Source: Salminus brasiliensis
Taxonomy: Eukaryota; Chordata; Actinopteri; Characiformes; Bryconidae
NCBI RefSeq assembly: GCF_030463535.1
Contig: NC_132878.1
Location: 21,627,925-21,691,924, forward strand
Direction of reading: 5' to 3'
DNA: 64,000 nucleotides
In this document: positions 37,690-49,680 of the stretch, piece by piece
How the letters are laid out: each line of letters starts with the position of its first letter
How positions within the stretch are numbered: the stretch's first letter is position 1
Program-made: the position numbers and the translations under genes
Notes under the pieces: generated by a model
The model's input: the letters and a program-made list of their open reading frames with translations, nothing else
Told to the model about the DNA's origin: nothing
Databases searched by the model: none

Positions 37690-38870
37690 GGTTGGGTGAC
37701 AGTGTAGCTTGTAGGTTTGCAATCCTGCACGTTACTTCGTAGCTAGCCTTCCTGCAACTCTCCTCACGGCATTCCCAGCGACTCCGGCACTAAGAGCTAC
37801 GCGTTTGCGTCCTCGTGCGAACGTCGCGTCTTCGGTGCAAACCTAGGAAAATGTGGCGCAAATCCGTCCCACCATCTCCGCCTGAATGAGCTAGAGAGCC
37901 AACTCGTTCCTCGCTCCGGTCAGGCCTCTCGCTCGGTCGCTTAAACGGCATGGGACTCTCTCTCCCCCCCTCAGAAAGAATGTGTTTAGTTCGTCACTCT
38001 CCTTTGTATAAACTGAAAAGCCAGTCGCGGCTTCAAAACATCCAGCAAGTTGAACGCCGCACTGTAATTCCAAAAATTCCCAAATCCCACAGCAAGGAGA
38101 GAAAGGACAGAATCGGCTCGGAGCGGAAAAAAAAAAACAAAAACTTTACAGTCCTTTGATGTCAACCAGCTCGAGCTCGCAGCGCGGTCCGAATCCGGGA
38201 ATTCTGCTCAGAGGGGCTTCGTTGTAAACTAAGGGCAAAACAACGACATGGTTTTTAAAGAAGCCCAAACGCCGTCCAGAGCGTATCGGACAAGAAATGA
38301 CTCCTTCTTTCCTCTCCCGTGGCTTTCCGGAGCTGTAAACTTGCTCTTTAGTCATTCAGTCAGGTCCTTCCCCTCCTTGTCTCCATGTTTTTCGAAATTC
38401 AGTAGTTTTTTTTTTTCCTCGCCTTCCTCTTCTTTTTTCGTCCCCCCCCCCAAAAAATAAAATCGCTGTCCGAAAACCGTGGCGGCTCAAACTCGCCAAG
38501 GACGCGGACTCAAATGTCAGATTTCAGTAGGAGTGGATTAAAACGCGACGAGGGGAATTTGTAAAATCCTCATAATTCCTGACTTTCGGCAAAATTGTTA
38601 CATCCACCGGATTCCTGCGCTCTGGAAGCGGTTCACTCCCTTTTGGGGTGTATCCTTCCGCAGTAGGCGCTATCGCCGCCCATGCACTGCGGTTGTTAGT
38701 GGCCATTCGCTCATATCTAGAACTGGCAGACAGACCACAGGACCGTGGACTGAGACCAAATGTCCGTTTACAACTGCCCCTGCTGAAAACACCCCAGACA
38801 CGCCGCTTTAACCGCCCTGCTCGCCTTGTTTTGTGGAAGCTACATGTAAAAGCAGCGTGAAGTAATGAAG
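37690..38870 (-). promoter_or_regulatory. CpG-rich promoter region of arhgef12
   Basis: By eye this is the densest CpG stretch in the window, with runs such as ACGCGTTTGCG, GAACGTCGCG and CAGCGCGGTCC, against an AT-rich, CpG-poor background. It sits 0.5-1.7 kb upstream of the arhgef12 start codon in the transcript direction, as expected for the promoter CpG island of a widely expressed gene. The exact start site and any leader exon cannot be placed. It could also fire on the plus strand. Confidence 0.75.
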
Positions 38871-39118
38871 GACTGTTGCAGTATGCATTTTCTCTTAGCC
38901 ATAGCCGAATGGTTATTTCAGCTGTTCATAAAAACTGAGGAAACTGCACTAGCAGCCCTACACTACTACGTTTGACAAACGTTAGACATATCGACATGAA
39001 ATGACGTCTAACGACGTCTTTAAAGCCGTCTAAATGACATCTTTAGCAAAACTCGTAAAGCAAAACTTGCACTGCATTTTATTGGTGTTTTGGAGGAGAC
39101 GCATACAGAGAGCATTCA

Positions 39119-39134
39119 CGCCACCTGGTGGTTC
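39119..39134 (-). promoter_or_regulatory. CTCF-like motif
   Basis: On the minus strand it reads ACCACCAGGTGGCG, one base from the common CCACCAGGGGGCG core. It lies upstream of the arhgef12 CpG island. Weaker than the site at 47962. Confidence 0.4.
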
Positions 39135-39194
39135 CCACAGAAAACGACAGTACCATCCGCTTCTACTCACTGGCCTCTATGCACTCCAAAATAT

Positions 39195-39530
39195 AGGTCC
39201 ACCATATTAGTGTATATATATATATATATGTGCAGAGTTTATCAGCCTCCCTCCACCCAATTAATCACTGGCCAACCCCTAACCACAGGACTGCTGTTGA
39301 CCAGATATTATTTAAGGGGTTCACCGTTTTCAGCACGTGCAGTGACCCAGACATGGTAGAGCGAATATGGTAGCTGGTAATTTGAGAGTGGTCCACCACC
39401 AGGCTGAGAGCAGCACTGTGGTCAGGACCTGCCCCCTGAGGAAGGGCTAGAGGGCTATAGCCTCGATCTTTACACCAGCTAGATGGAGCTAGAAGTTGTT
39501 TCTAATAAAGTGGCTACTGACGACATGTGA
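39195..39530. repeat. dispersed fish repeat
   Basis: CCCAATTAATCACTGGCCAA, GACTGCTGTTGACCAGATAT and TTCTAATAAAGTGGCTACTG are parts of a repeat family widespread in otophysan genomes. A related fragment is at 52505-52690 (ATTATCACTGGTCAGTTGCT). Recognised from memory, family name not assigned. Confidence 0.5.
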
Positions 39531-40561
39531 CAGTGCAAATACCATTTTCAATATTTTTGCCATACACAGATCTTGCAACAATTTTCCTAAAGCATAATGG
39601 GGACAGCAGGAAATTCAGTGCATCACTGCATGCTCTAAATCACTAGACTACAGAAAATGCAAATGGTGGTACTTTGGTATGGGCTTGCAGGCAAATTCCT
39701 GGCATCTTCTTGAATGTACGCATACATCTAAAGGAACCTGTTGCACAGGCCACTGACAACGTGACTGTACTAAAAAAAAGGATGAAAATGATTGAAGCAT
39801 GTCAATATCAGTCTTAGAGGGCTTAGGATAAATTACAGGTATAATGACCCAGATGGCAAATATCTTTGGCTTAAGCGCATAAACGTCAGATGGTAGCAAC
39901 GACTACAGACATGGATTTCAGCGTTATGGACCTTGTGTTACTATGTTTGTGTCAACGTATGGGTCATTATGAAACTAAGGCCCGACGGATATATGGGTTG
40001 GCCAATGATATCAGCCACTACTGACGACCTGTGGTTTTAACAATATTAGCAAATATATCACAGGTAACATACCCATAATAACATCACTATGTTGGACCTT
40101 AAGACAGTTGGGCCACTGGGTACCCCAATACAAGTCACCCCTGTTTAACTATTTGACAACAACACAAACAGGCTGCACTGGTGAGTCTGAGTACAAAACA
40201 CCATCACGGTTTACTGCAGAATGTCATTACATGTAATGAGAATCCCATGTTATGACACAAAAAACCTTTTTCATCAATACATACAATGAAAAATATAAGA
40301 AAATGAAGCTGTGATAAAAGAAACCAAAAACTGCAAGTTCTAATGGCTGAGACCACCACACTATTAATAAATAAATAAACATAAAGCAGCAGATCAAGTC
40401 TGAAATAATATTTATTTCAAACTATGTCTGCTGTCAATCAACAAATTACAATCATATCAGTCAGTGAAGCACTGCTATCCTAACGCAACTGGGGAAAAAA
40501 TAAGATCTAAAATTACATTGGCCATAAAAGTTTCAATATGCTAATTGTAACCCTGCAAATA

Positions 40562-40759
40562 TGCTATATGGATAAAAGTATTGGGACACCTGCTTATTTA
40601 TTGTTTATACTGCAATCAAGGGTATGAGGAGTTTATCCTGCTTTTGGTGGTATAACTGTCTCTACTGTCCATGGTTTTCTATTAAGTTTTGGTGCAACTT
40701 AAAGTAGGTAAATGCATCTTTTAGAAGGGGTGTCCACAAACATTTGGACATAAAGTGTA
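40562..40759 (-). mobile_element. short deletion derivative of the 53478 element
   Basis: Both termini are present (TATATGGATAAAAGTATTGGGACACC and, inverted, GTGTCCACAAACATTTGGACATAAAGTGTA in two overlapping parts) with only about 140 bp between them. Orientation is opposite to the 53478 copy by its interior (CTGCTTTTGGTGG on the plus strand). Confidence 0.65.
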
Positions 40760-41066
40760 GCTAGCTAGCTAACGCTGCCTAATGTCCTGGTCCTGCTGGT
40801 TTGTGCTGTTGTGAGTGAAGAGCTAGACTTGTTCCACATTGTCACTACTTATCCTTATCCCATAGACCTAACATCTTGCTTTGAGTGATGGTTAGCAACA
40901 TTAGCATTTCTGGATAAAATACTACTTTAAAGAATACTACTTTATGAAGTCCCACAGTGTTTAGATTCCACTTTGAATTTCACAATGTCTTAAAAGGACC
41001 TCGATTTGAAGTCATTAAGTAAACAAAATGCTAAGTCTTATAGTCCACATCCTTTGGTTCACTACT

Positions 41067-42529
<1,463 letters not shown>

Positions 42530-43445
42530 TTATAAGAGTATGTAGTATGTTACGGTCTAGTTATGACTGCATAGTAATACGTACCTTACTGTGCTGATTA
42601 AATAATAGACCATTAAGTTACATATCTTACTGGTTATTGTTTTGGTAACATTAAAAATGACTGAATTTACACTCACTGACAAATTGCGTAAGCTCAGTGT
42701 TAGTTTGCATTCACTAAAGCGTGACATAATAGTATAGGAACCGTGCAAATCTCTGTGTTTAGCACTGGGGTTTGTTGAAGCAAGCACCTTCTTTAACATC
42801 TGAACAGCTTCTCTGCTTCACAGGCAAGACAAGAGGTTATTTACAGTAAAGGTCTATTGTTCTACGCTAGGAGTAAAAATATCTCCTCAACGCTAATAAG
42901 TTATAAGAATAGCTACAGGTTTTACCTCAGCTTTCACTCATAGCAGTGCTAGGCTCCCACGTCCTGCTGTAGCAGATACCTCATCATCCCTCAGCAGTTC
43001 TCTCTGACTGCATACTTGTGTCTCCTGTCTCCTGTGGCCTTCGCTGGCTCGCTGTAGGTGGCCTCCCGCATTGGACAAGAACATCTCTTCATATTTTCCA
43101 TGACAGCTCCAAATCACAACGCGTTTTTCCTCGCTCACTTCTCTGTGCCCTCCCAGAGTTCACAAGCTAGCTTGAGCCTCTTAAGAGATTAGCGTCTCAG
43201 TACTCCCTGTGCGCCCTGGCCCAGATCCAAACAAGATGGAGCCATTCAGTCAAAGGCCCAATGGCTTCACAGGTCATGGGAGGAAACTAGTGCGAAACGC
43301 TTCGTCCAACAGCTTAAGATCACACCATCTTCATGAGTGAGAGGAGGAGGGTAGAGGGATTCTGAAGAGAAGCAGAGAACATATTGTGAAACCCAGAACC
43401 CCAGAAGTTCTAGCTGCCTTTTGGAGGTTTTGATATTGCATCACC

Positions 43446-43469
43446 AACAACAACAACAACAACAACAAC
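43446..43469. repeat. (CAA)n microsatellite
   Basis: Eight CAA units in the tlcd5 5' intron. Confidence 0.9.
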
Positions 43470-44079
43470 CCAATGAAAAACAGTTCGACCATGAATCGCT
43501 GCTGGGATTCGATGATCTCCTGTCTATTGACAACCAAGCAGTTAGACCGTTGCACCACTCTAGAGCAATGAAACATTATTTTGAACACTCTGCTTGAACA
43601 AAAGGAAACATCATGTGGTTGGGGTAGTCCTGATTTTTAGGAGGTAGTTAGCAACAAATTTATAAGCACCACACTGAGTAAAACAATATAATATGTATAT
43701 TATAATATTTTAAATAAAATAAAGTTAATTATTAAGTTAAGTTAAAAGAACAGTTCAGCATTAAAGCAAGTTAGAATTATCTACCTCTAGATAAAAACAT
43801 GATTTGCTAGGCTAATGTTGCTAACAAACACTGAATTTAAACTATTACCAATTTAATCTGCATAAACATGCAAAAAACCCACCCAGATCTTCATTTGTTA
43901 GGCACACATGAATCACTGTAGTTTAAAATATGTAATGATGTTTTTAGCTGTAATGTTTAAATAAGGCTTATTCTTCATTTATTTTTACCATTATTTTTAA
44001 TTTCTGAAGCAAATGACTTAAGATCTGGGCATGTATTTACCATGATAATCTTCATGACATTTCAAGTCCAGAGTTCATT

Positions 44080-44165
44080 AGCAACGTTAGCCTAGCATCT
44101 CCTGTTCTAAACTAAAGAAGCACATTGCAGATGCCAAGCATCTCTTTGGCCGATGGGCTGAATCT
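44080..44165. repeat. dispersed repeat, copy A
   Basis: GTTAGCCTAGCATCTCCTGT then AAAGAAGCACATTGCAGATG. A second copy in the same orientation lies at 50360-50455 (TTGCCTAGCATCTCCCGTTC, AAAGAAGCACATTTTAGAT). Confidence 0.5.
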
Positions 44166-44332
44166 GGGGTAAGGTATGTTCATTGGATGTTTTTGCCTAT
44201 TTGTTTAACTGAAAAATAAGCTGTTATCGGTAGCTTTATCATTTTATATTGACATCTTTTACAGTTTATGATATGTTTTTCTTATGTTTATGTCAAATGT
44301 TATCCTTTTTCTTCCAATTTGGTGCTGCCAAG

Positions 44333-44548
44333 AAATGCCAAGGTTCCCCAGTACCACTGCACCAGCCAACAGATGCCTGAGCCAGTCAGTATCGTTTAAG
44401 AGTGATGAAGAGAAGGAGTGCCATCTACCCACCCGGAGAGGGCTTGGCCAATTGTGCTCTCTTGGACTCCGGCTGATGGCAAAGCGACATGGCTCTGGAT
44501 TCAAACTCTCGACCCCCGGGCCATACTGCTGAGCCACTCTGAGCCCCA
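44333..44548 (-). mobile_element. tRNA-derived SINE, second family
   Basis: On the minus strand it starts GGGGCTCAGAGTGGCTCAGC (A box at 44536-44526), with B-box-like GGTCGAGAGTTTGAATCC at 44514-44497, then an unrelated body ending GTGGTACTGGGG. It lies in the tlcd5 5' intron. Not the same family as the copies at 7.7 and 12.5 kb. Confidence 0.7.
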
Positions 44549-44857
44549 CTGGGATTTATGATATGGTCTTTGCATTATGACAAATTACATCAAGGTACAC
44601 TTATGGTAATGTGATCTTAATACAACATACTATTATCTTAAAACTAACCTGGTTTATTATCTCCCAATAAATTGCTTTCTAGGTTCTAGCTGCTTTAATG
44701 AGTTGGCAGTATTACAGTATGCTTTCATCAGAATTTTTATTGAAATAGGCTGATTTTGATGCTAAACACCACTAGCTTAAAACTGGCATGGCGTATTTTT
44801 CCCAACATCTCAGAATCCAAGTTCTAGCTTCTGTTAGTGGTCGCTAATTTTATGATT

Positions 44858-45280
44858 TCAAGTCAAGTCAAGTCAAGTGGGTTTTATTGTCATTTCAACT
44901 ACATACAGAGTACACAGTGAAACGAAACAACGTTCCTCCAGGACCATGGTGCAACATGCATACAGTGCATACAGAACACAAGTGCAACACAAACAAGTGG
45001 GGACAGACAACACAACACAGTACAGACAGAGAATAATAAATAATTGGGGGTAGTGTGCAAATTATGCAGTGTATAAATATTGAGTCCAGTGAGGTAGTAA
45101 AGTTATTAGTGCAAATGCTTTGTGCAAAAAATGCTTCCCATTTTATCTGGGGTAAATGGTTGGAGAGAACAACCATGTAACAGAAAAGACATCAGTTCAG
45201 AAGTTGAGTTGAGTTGAGAAGTCTGATGGCTTGGGGGAAGAAGCTATTGCAGAGTCTGGTTGTGTTGGACCGGATGCTTT
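44858..45280 (-). mobile_element. 3' end of a LINE (L2/Rex1-like), 5'-truncated
   Basis: Read on the minus strand, the element starts in a reverse-transcriptase ORF tail (R-L-C-N-S-F-F-P-Q-A-I-R-L-L-N then stop), continues through a 3' UTR with CAATAAAACC, and ends in (ACTTG)n at about 44880-44858. The SFFP-x-A-x-R-x-L-N ending is typical of CR1/L2-type elements. Exact family uncertain. Confidence 0.7.
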
Positions 45281-46074
45281 CTTGTATAATGACAAGCTAA
45301 TGAGAAAATAAAACTAACAAATAATTATTGTAGGTAATCAGCAGTCCTTCTACTTCTACGTCACTGACTACTGATCAGTGTTTGTGTTACAACAGATTTG
45401 GATTTATCACACAGTCAAATTTAAAATGCATAATGAGTAAGTAGCTTATGGATTATCCCATTATCTTTTTTAAATCATGACCAAAACAACATTTCTTCAG
45501 TACTGTCAATGCCACAATGCCACTGCACGCCAGCAAGTCATTTCAATTCAGGCTTAAGACCAAACTGCAGCCAAAGCACAATATGCCCCCCCCCCCCTCC
45601 TCCTCCCTCATCCTCCTCCTCCTCATCACCACCTCGATCCAAATATGTGTGATTCGTGGATGGGGGAAGGAAGTATCTGAGCTGCAGCATTAACCCATAT
45701 CCATCTTATCCATAATCTGAGACACAACAAGGTTATTACCCCCCATGGGCCTGGGCTACTTATTTAACACCCTCACACTATTTAAACTTAACCGCCTCAA
45801 GACAAATCATTAAAAACATCTCATGGTGCTATCGACTATATTTCCCATATTATCAGTGCTTAGTCAAATCACATGCAAGGCAGTGGATCTAGTTCATACT
45901 GACACATTCACTTGATCTAATTAACATAATGCGGCCCTGTAATAAGCTAAGATTAACGATGTATTACTGCAGTCTTTGTGTTTTACAATCTGGTAGCTAT
46001 GTATACTAATAGTGTAAAAAAAATAATAAATAAAAAGTATTTTTACCAATGTAAAAATACTATGTGCAATACCC

Positions 46075-46258
46075 CCCCCCCCGCCTCCCACATGTGCAAT
46101 TAAGAGTCATTTGCAATAATTAATCTGTAAATAATATTGTTATTGCTTTTTTACTTTACTTTTACTTTATTTATATTGTGTCTTGCTATCCCTTTCTGCT
46201 GTGACACTGAGAATTTCCCCACTGTGGGACTAATAAAGGATTATCTTATCTTATCTCT
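46075..46258 (+). mobile_element. LINE 3' end with (TTATC)n tail
   Basis: Contains GAGAATTTCCCCACTGTGGG followed by ACTAATAAAGGATTATC and a short TTATC repeat, a common fish non-LTR 3' end. The left limit is approximate, after the C run at about 46073. Confidence 0.6.
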
Positions 46259-46829
46259 CATCTTAGTACTAACAGTGCTGTAAGATTTACACCAACCTGA
46301 GAAGAATGACATTGCTGTAACCATGAAAACTCTCCACGGTCCAAGACACCTACAAATACACTTACAAATACATCGTCTTAGAGAAATTACTACATACAGC
46401 CATGGACAATATGGTCAATAATATATATGGACAATATGGTACAATTACAAAGATATATTTATGTAAGGATGGTTTCTAATGCAGTTAGCTAGAAATAAAT
46501 AAATAATAATAAAAAAGTTTTTGGTTTTTGGCAGTTTTTAACTTTAGCTATCTACTATTCTGTAAAACATCTTGTGCTCCAACAAGCTTTGAAATTCTGG
46601 CCTCCTAATAGTTAGCAGAGCACTGGTTACATGTTAGTAACTAAACACACTGCTTTGATGAATCTGTAATAATCGATATCTAAACATGCTGCTGAATTAT
46701 TGATAAGCTATTTTGTCTTATGACGGTTTGTTCATCGAGGTTCGCACATTTAGATGAAGCAGTAGTATCTGAGTGTGTATCGTTACAGGGCTGGAACAAC
46801 ACAGTGCATAAACACGACCACACCGGCGG

Positions 46830-47110
46830 TCGGTAACTAGGTCCAGAAAACGAGCCAAGCTTCCGTTACCTGTTGCTCTGCGTGTCGGCGAGCTGCGCTC
46901 TCAGCCTCCACTAACGGTTTTTAACGGTCACTAACGGCCAGTAGCCGGGGTTCCGGTGTGGATTTCAAACTCGCCGTTGTCAAGGACGCCATTCGAGAAC
47001 ACAACCCAAAGGCGCGAGACACGGAGCGACCGTTTGAACAAGAGATGCGCCACCTGCTGCCGTGGCACAGTACTGCCCCTGCTCACGAGAGGGGCCATAT
47101 TCTGTTCTTT
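46830..47110 (-). promoter_or_regulatory. candidate tlcd5 promoter (CpG-rich)
   Basis: A local CpG-rich block (CGGCGGTCGG, GTCGGCGAGCTGCGC, GGCGCGAGACACGG) in otherwise AT-rich DNA, ending in the leader-exon donor. It contains three TAACGG hexamers starting at 46912, 46922 and 46932, exactly 10 bp apart, and the reverse complement at 46863-46868. TAACGG fits the MYB consensus. No TATA box is obvious. Confidence 0.55.
46870..46960 (-). other. predicted non-coding first exon of tlcd5
   Basis: A strong donor, CAACAG then GTAACG, lies at 46870/46869 on the minus strand inside a CpG-rich block, facing the acceptor two bases before the tlcd5 ATG. No ATG lies in the exon between about 46960 and 46870, consistent with a pure 5' UTR leader. 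The 5' limit is an estimate. The implied intron is 46869-42341 (4.5 kb). Confidence 0.6.
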
Positions 47111-47507
47111 TGTTGCTGTAAATAAATATTGCTGCAACAAGCAGCTCGTTCGGTTCATTATCTTAATATATGAAAACTATCCGCCTCGGACTGCAGGTTA
47201 AAAGTCAAGTTATAAGGATTTAAGAATGGTGTAAAATATTAGGCAGCCAATTAGAACACAGCTGAAGTGCTGAGTGGAGACTGTACTAACACTGTGCAGT
47301 TACTGAAACAGGACACCGACGATTACCACTGCTAGCTCAGATCGGTTACCTTCAATCTGCAACTGTGAGATTGACGTGGAGTGTCTGAGGCGTGCACAAA
47401 AAACTACACTCACCACAATGCATTGCGCTCTTAAATCAGGGGCAACAAAAGACGAGGGACTAATTACCCGAGAGCGTCTTATTTGTAAGATCATCTGAAG
47501 TCTTAGA

Positions 47508-47508
47508 A

Positions 47509-47592
<84 letters not shown>
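47508..47592. repeat. (GA)n microsatellite
   Basis: About 42 AG units with one G-for-A change near 47531. Confidence 0.97.
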
Positions 47593-47595
<3 letters not shown>

Positions 47596-47961
47596 AGTGT
47601 GATGCTCGATCGACACTTTAAGAATCATCTGTGCTGAGACGTTTTTAGACAAGGGCAATGTGAACATTGAAACATTACAATTAAAAATCATAAACTTCAA
47701 TTTAAGAACTCACTTTTAGTCAGTTGGAGTGAGAGCAAAAATGCTAATAAAATAAAGTCAAATACAATCGTTTAGTTTAGCATGCACCTGCCTAGTTTGA
47801 CAAACTGTAAAACAAAAAATATAAACAAATAAGTTGTCTGACACTTAAATTATAAATAAGTGTTACAGTAAAACAAGTAATTTTTTGTTTTTATTAACAT
47901 CCATAATTATATTAATAATAAAAAGGAAACGCCAGTCTGTGTGGCTGTGCGCTTAATGCAA

Positions 47962-47977
47962 CCCAGCAGGGGGCGCT
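47962..47977 (+). promoter_or_regulatory. CTCF-like motif
   Basis: CCCAGCAGGGGGCGCT is close to the vertebrate CTCF core (CCA-(C/G)-(C/T)-AG-(G/A)-(G/T)-GGC). It lies between the mcam 3' end and the tlcd5 promoter. Binding is inferred from the motif only. Confidence 0.55.
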
Positions 47978-48649
47978 CTTTCTCTGCTCATCATTCTCAG
48001 CCTGTGTTGCATTATTGAAGCCAAATCTTTGAATGGAGGCTCAACTACATTAATTTCATGCTGGTTTTAGTGTCCATTAAACGATGATAATAATAATTAT
48101 GATGTTGGTAATGATGATGATGATGATGATGACGAAATTACTACCTTTCTTAAATACAGGCCCTTAAACGTTCATTAGCACAAAGACCTAAATCTGATGT
48201 AATGAACGAGCCCATACTGGGTAGATTCCATGTTCAGTCTGTATTATTGTGTCCCACAAGGGTCCACCAACTTTTATGTTGCTCTATGTACCAGATGCTG
48301 GTTTTAGTTGCTGTGTCTTTAAGACAATTAAAATAAATACAAATGATGTCTGATCTGATTGGCTGCTCTTGTAGTGCGTCTCAGAAAGCAGCAGACTGAA
48401 AGACTTATGATTACTTGTGCAGGGATGTGTGGCGCTGAACTGCTGTAAGCTGAACAGAGCTTTGTAAAAGTGTTAACCTCCTACGTTAAGTAAAAGTTCA
48501 GCATCTTCAGCATCAATCATAATTATTCTTATACAGTTTAAATACAAAAATGTATTCATATCCTAAGCTTAGAAAGCCAACATCAGAGCAGAGAGGGTTA
48601 TGTGCCTCACCCAGCCCTATGTATCAAACTCACAACCCTGTGATCAATC

Positions 48650-49165
48650 CCATCTGACCACCAACGTCAATAGACGTTGTTATCTGGTTGAATGTAGGCT
48701 GAGGTGTCTGGTGACACTAATGTCAGAACAATGTCTAATGTCCTCACCAATTTGACGTAGACTGCTGAAAACACCTGCCACTGATACCAAACTCCAATGT
48801 CTTCCAAACGTCACATGCCAACGTCATATTGACCCAAATTGCTAGCATCTAGTGTTTAGGTATAGAGACCAAAATCCAACGTCTGCTTAACTTCATAATG
48901 TTTACGTCTACACAGTGTGAAATCCTGCTATTGTTAGACGGTAATGTTATTAGTAAGTCATAATTTTAAGTATCCAAAATTCAACATCTGTCTAACGTTG
49001 GGAGCTTGATATCAATCCAGTGTTTTTTGTTTGTTAGTTTTTTGACAGATATGTGAATTCATCCGACCAAAATTCAGCATGTGTACAATGTTGGGTTTTG
49101 ATGTCAGCCCCACTTTTTATTTTCAAGTAGGATTCAACATCTTCATGATGTCCGGTGCATGCTGG
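48650..49165. repeat. degenerate ACGTT/ACGTC-rich repeat block
   Basis: Irregular recurrences of units like AACGTC, CCAACGTCA, CCAAAATTCAACATCTGTC, TAACGTTGGG and AATGTTGGGTTTTGATG across about 500 bp. No ORF. A short relative (GACGTCTAACGACGTC) is near 39003. Confidence 0.5.
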
Positions 49166-49680
49166 GATAACTCACCAAGACATCACTTCACACTCTCAAG
49201 ACATTTAAATATTAGATTCTCTTACTTAGGCATGTGATGAGAATGGCAGCAGTGACATATGAGGCTATTATGGCCTTTCTGAAATGCAGCTCCATGAACT
49301 TCAATAAAAGGATTGTGCCTGACCCAAAAGTCCTAACAGGTCATGTTCAGGTCATTTAGCTTACTTCTGAACTTCAGACAGACTTTTAACTGCAGAAAAA
49401 TCTTAATTTTCATTTATTATATTTATAATAACGCATTTCTAGTGCAAGCAGACAATTGAAAAGTGAAACTGTGGGTCAGCCTGAATTACCCAGCAAGCAT
49501 GCAATCAGTCATCACCTGAAGAACCTCATAGAAACAGTGGCTTAAGCTAAACCCCTCCTGAATGGTGACAGACAGTACTGGACAGTGCACAGTAAGACTG
49601 GCTCTTCTAATCTTTTAAGACCTCTGTTGTCAAAAAAGAACCTCAAATGGGCAACTTTGGGTTTAAGTGTAACATAGCTT

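Larger units (their letters stand above)
38871..41066. other. arhgef12-tlcd5 intergenic region and tlcd5 3' UTR
   Basis: Contains a CTCF-like motif (39119-39134), a dispersed repeat (39195-39530), a deleted transposon (40562-40759) and AT-rich spacer. A possible tlcd5 poly(A) signal (AATAAA on the minus strand) is at 40416-40411, about 650 nt past the stop codon. That assignment is weak. Confidence 0.5.
47111..49680. other. mcam-tlcd5 intergenic region
   Basis: Contains a long GA repeat (47508-47592), a CTCF-like motif (47962-47977), a short ATG/TGA repeat (about 48112-48133) and a degenerate ACGTT/ACGTC-rich repeat block (about 48650-49165). No coding signal. Confidence 0.6.

Noticed and set aside
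46956..47201. 81-codon plus-strand ORF in the tlcd5 promoter
   Set aside because: Sits in a CpG-rich promoter where open frames are common; no similarity recognised.
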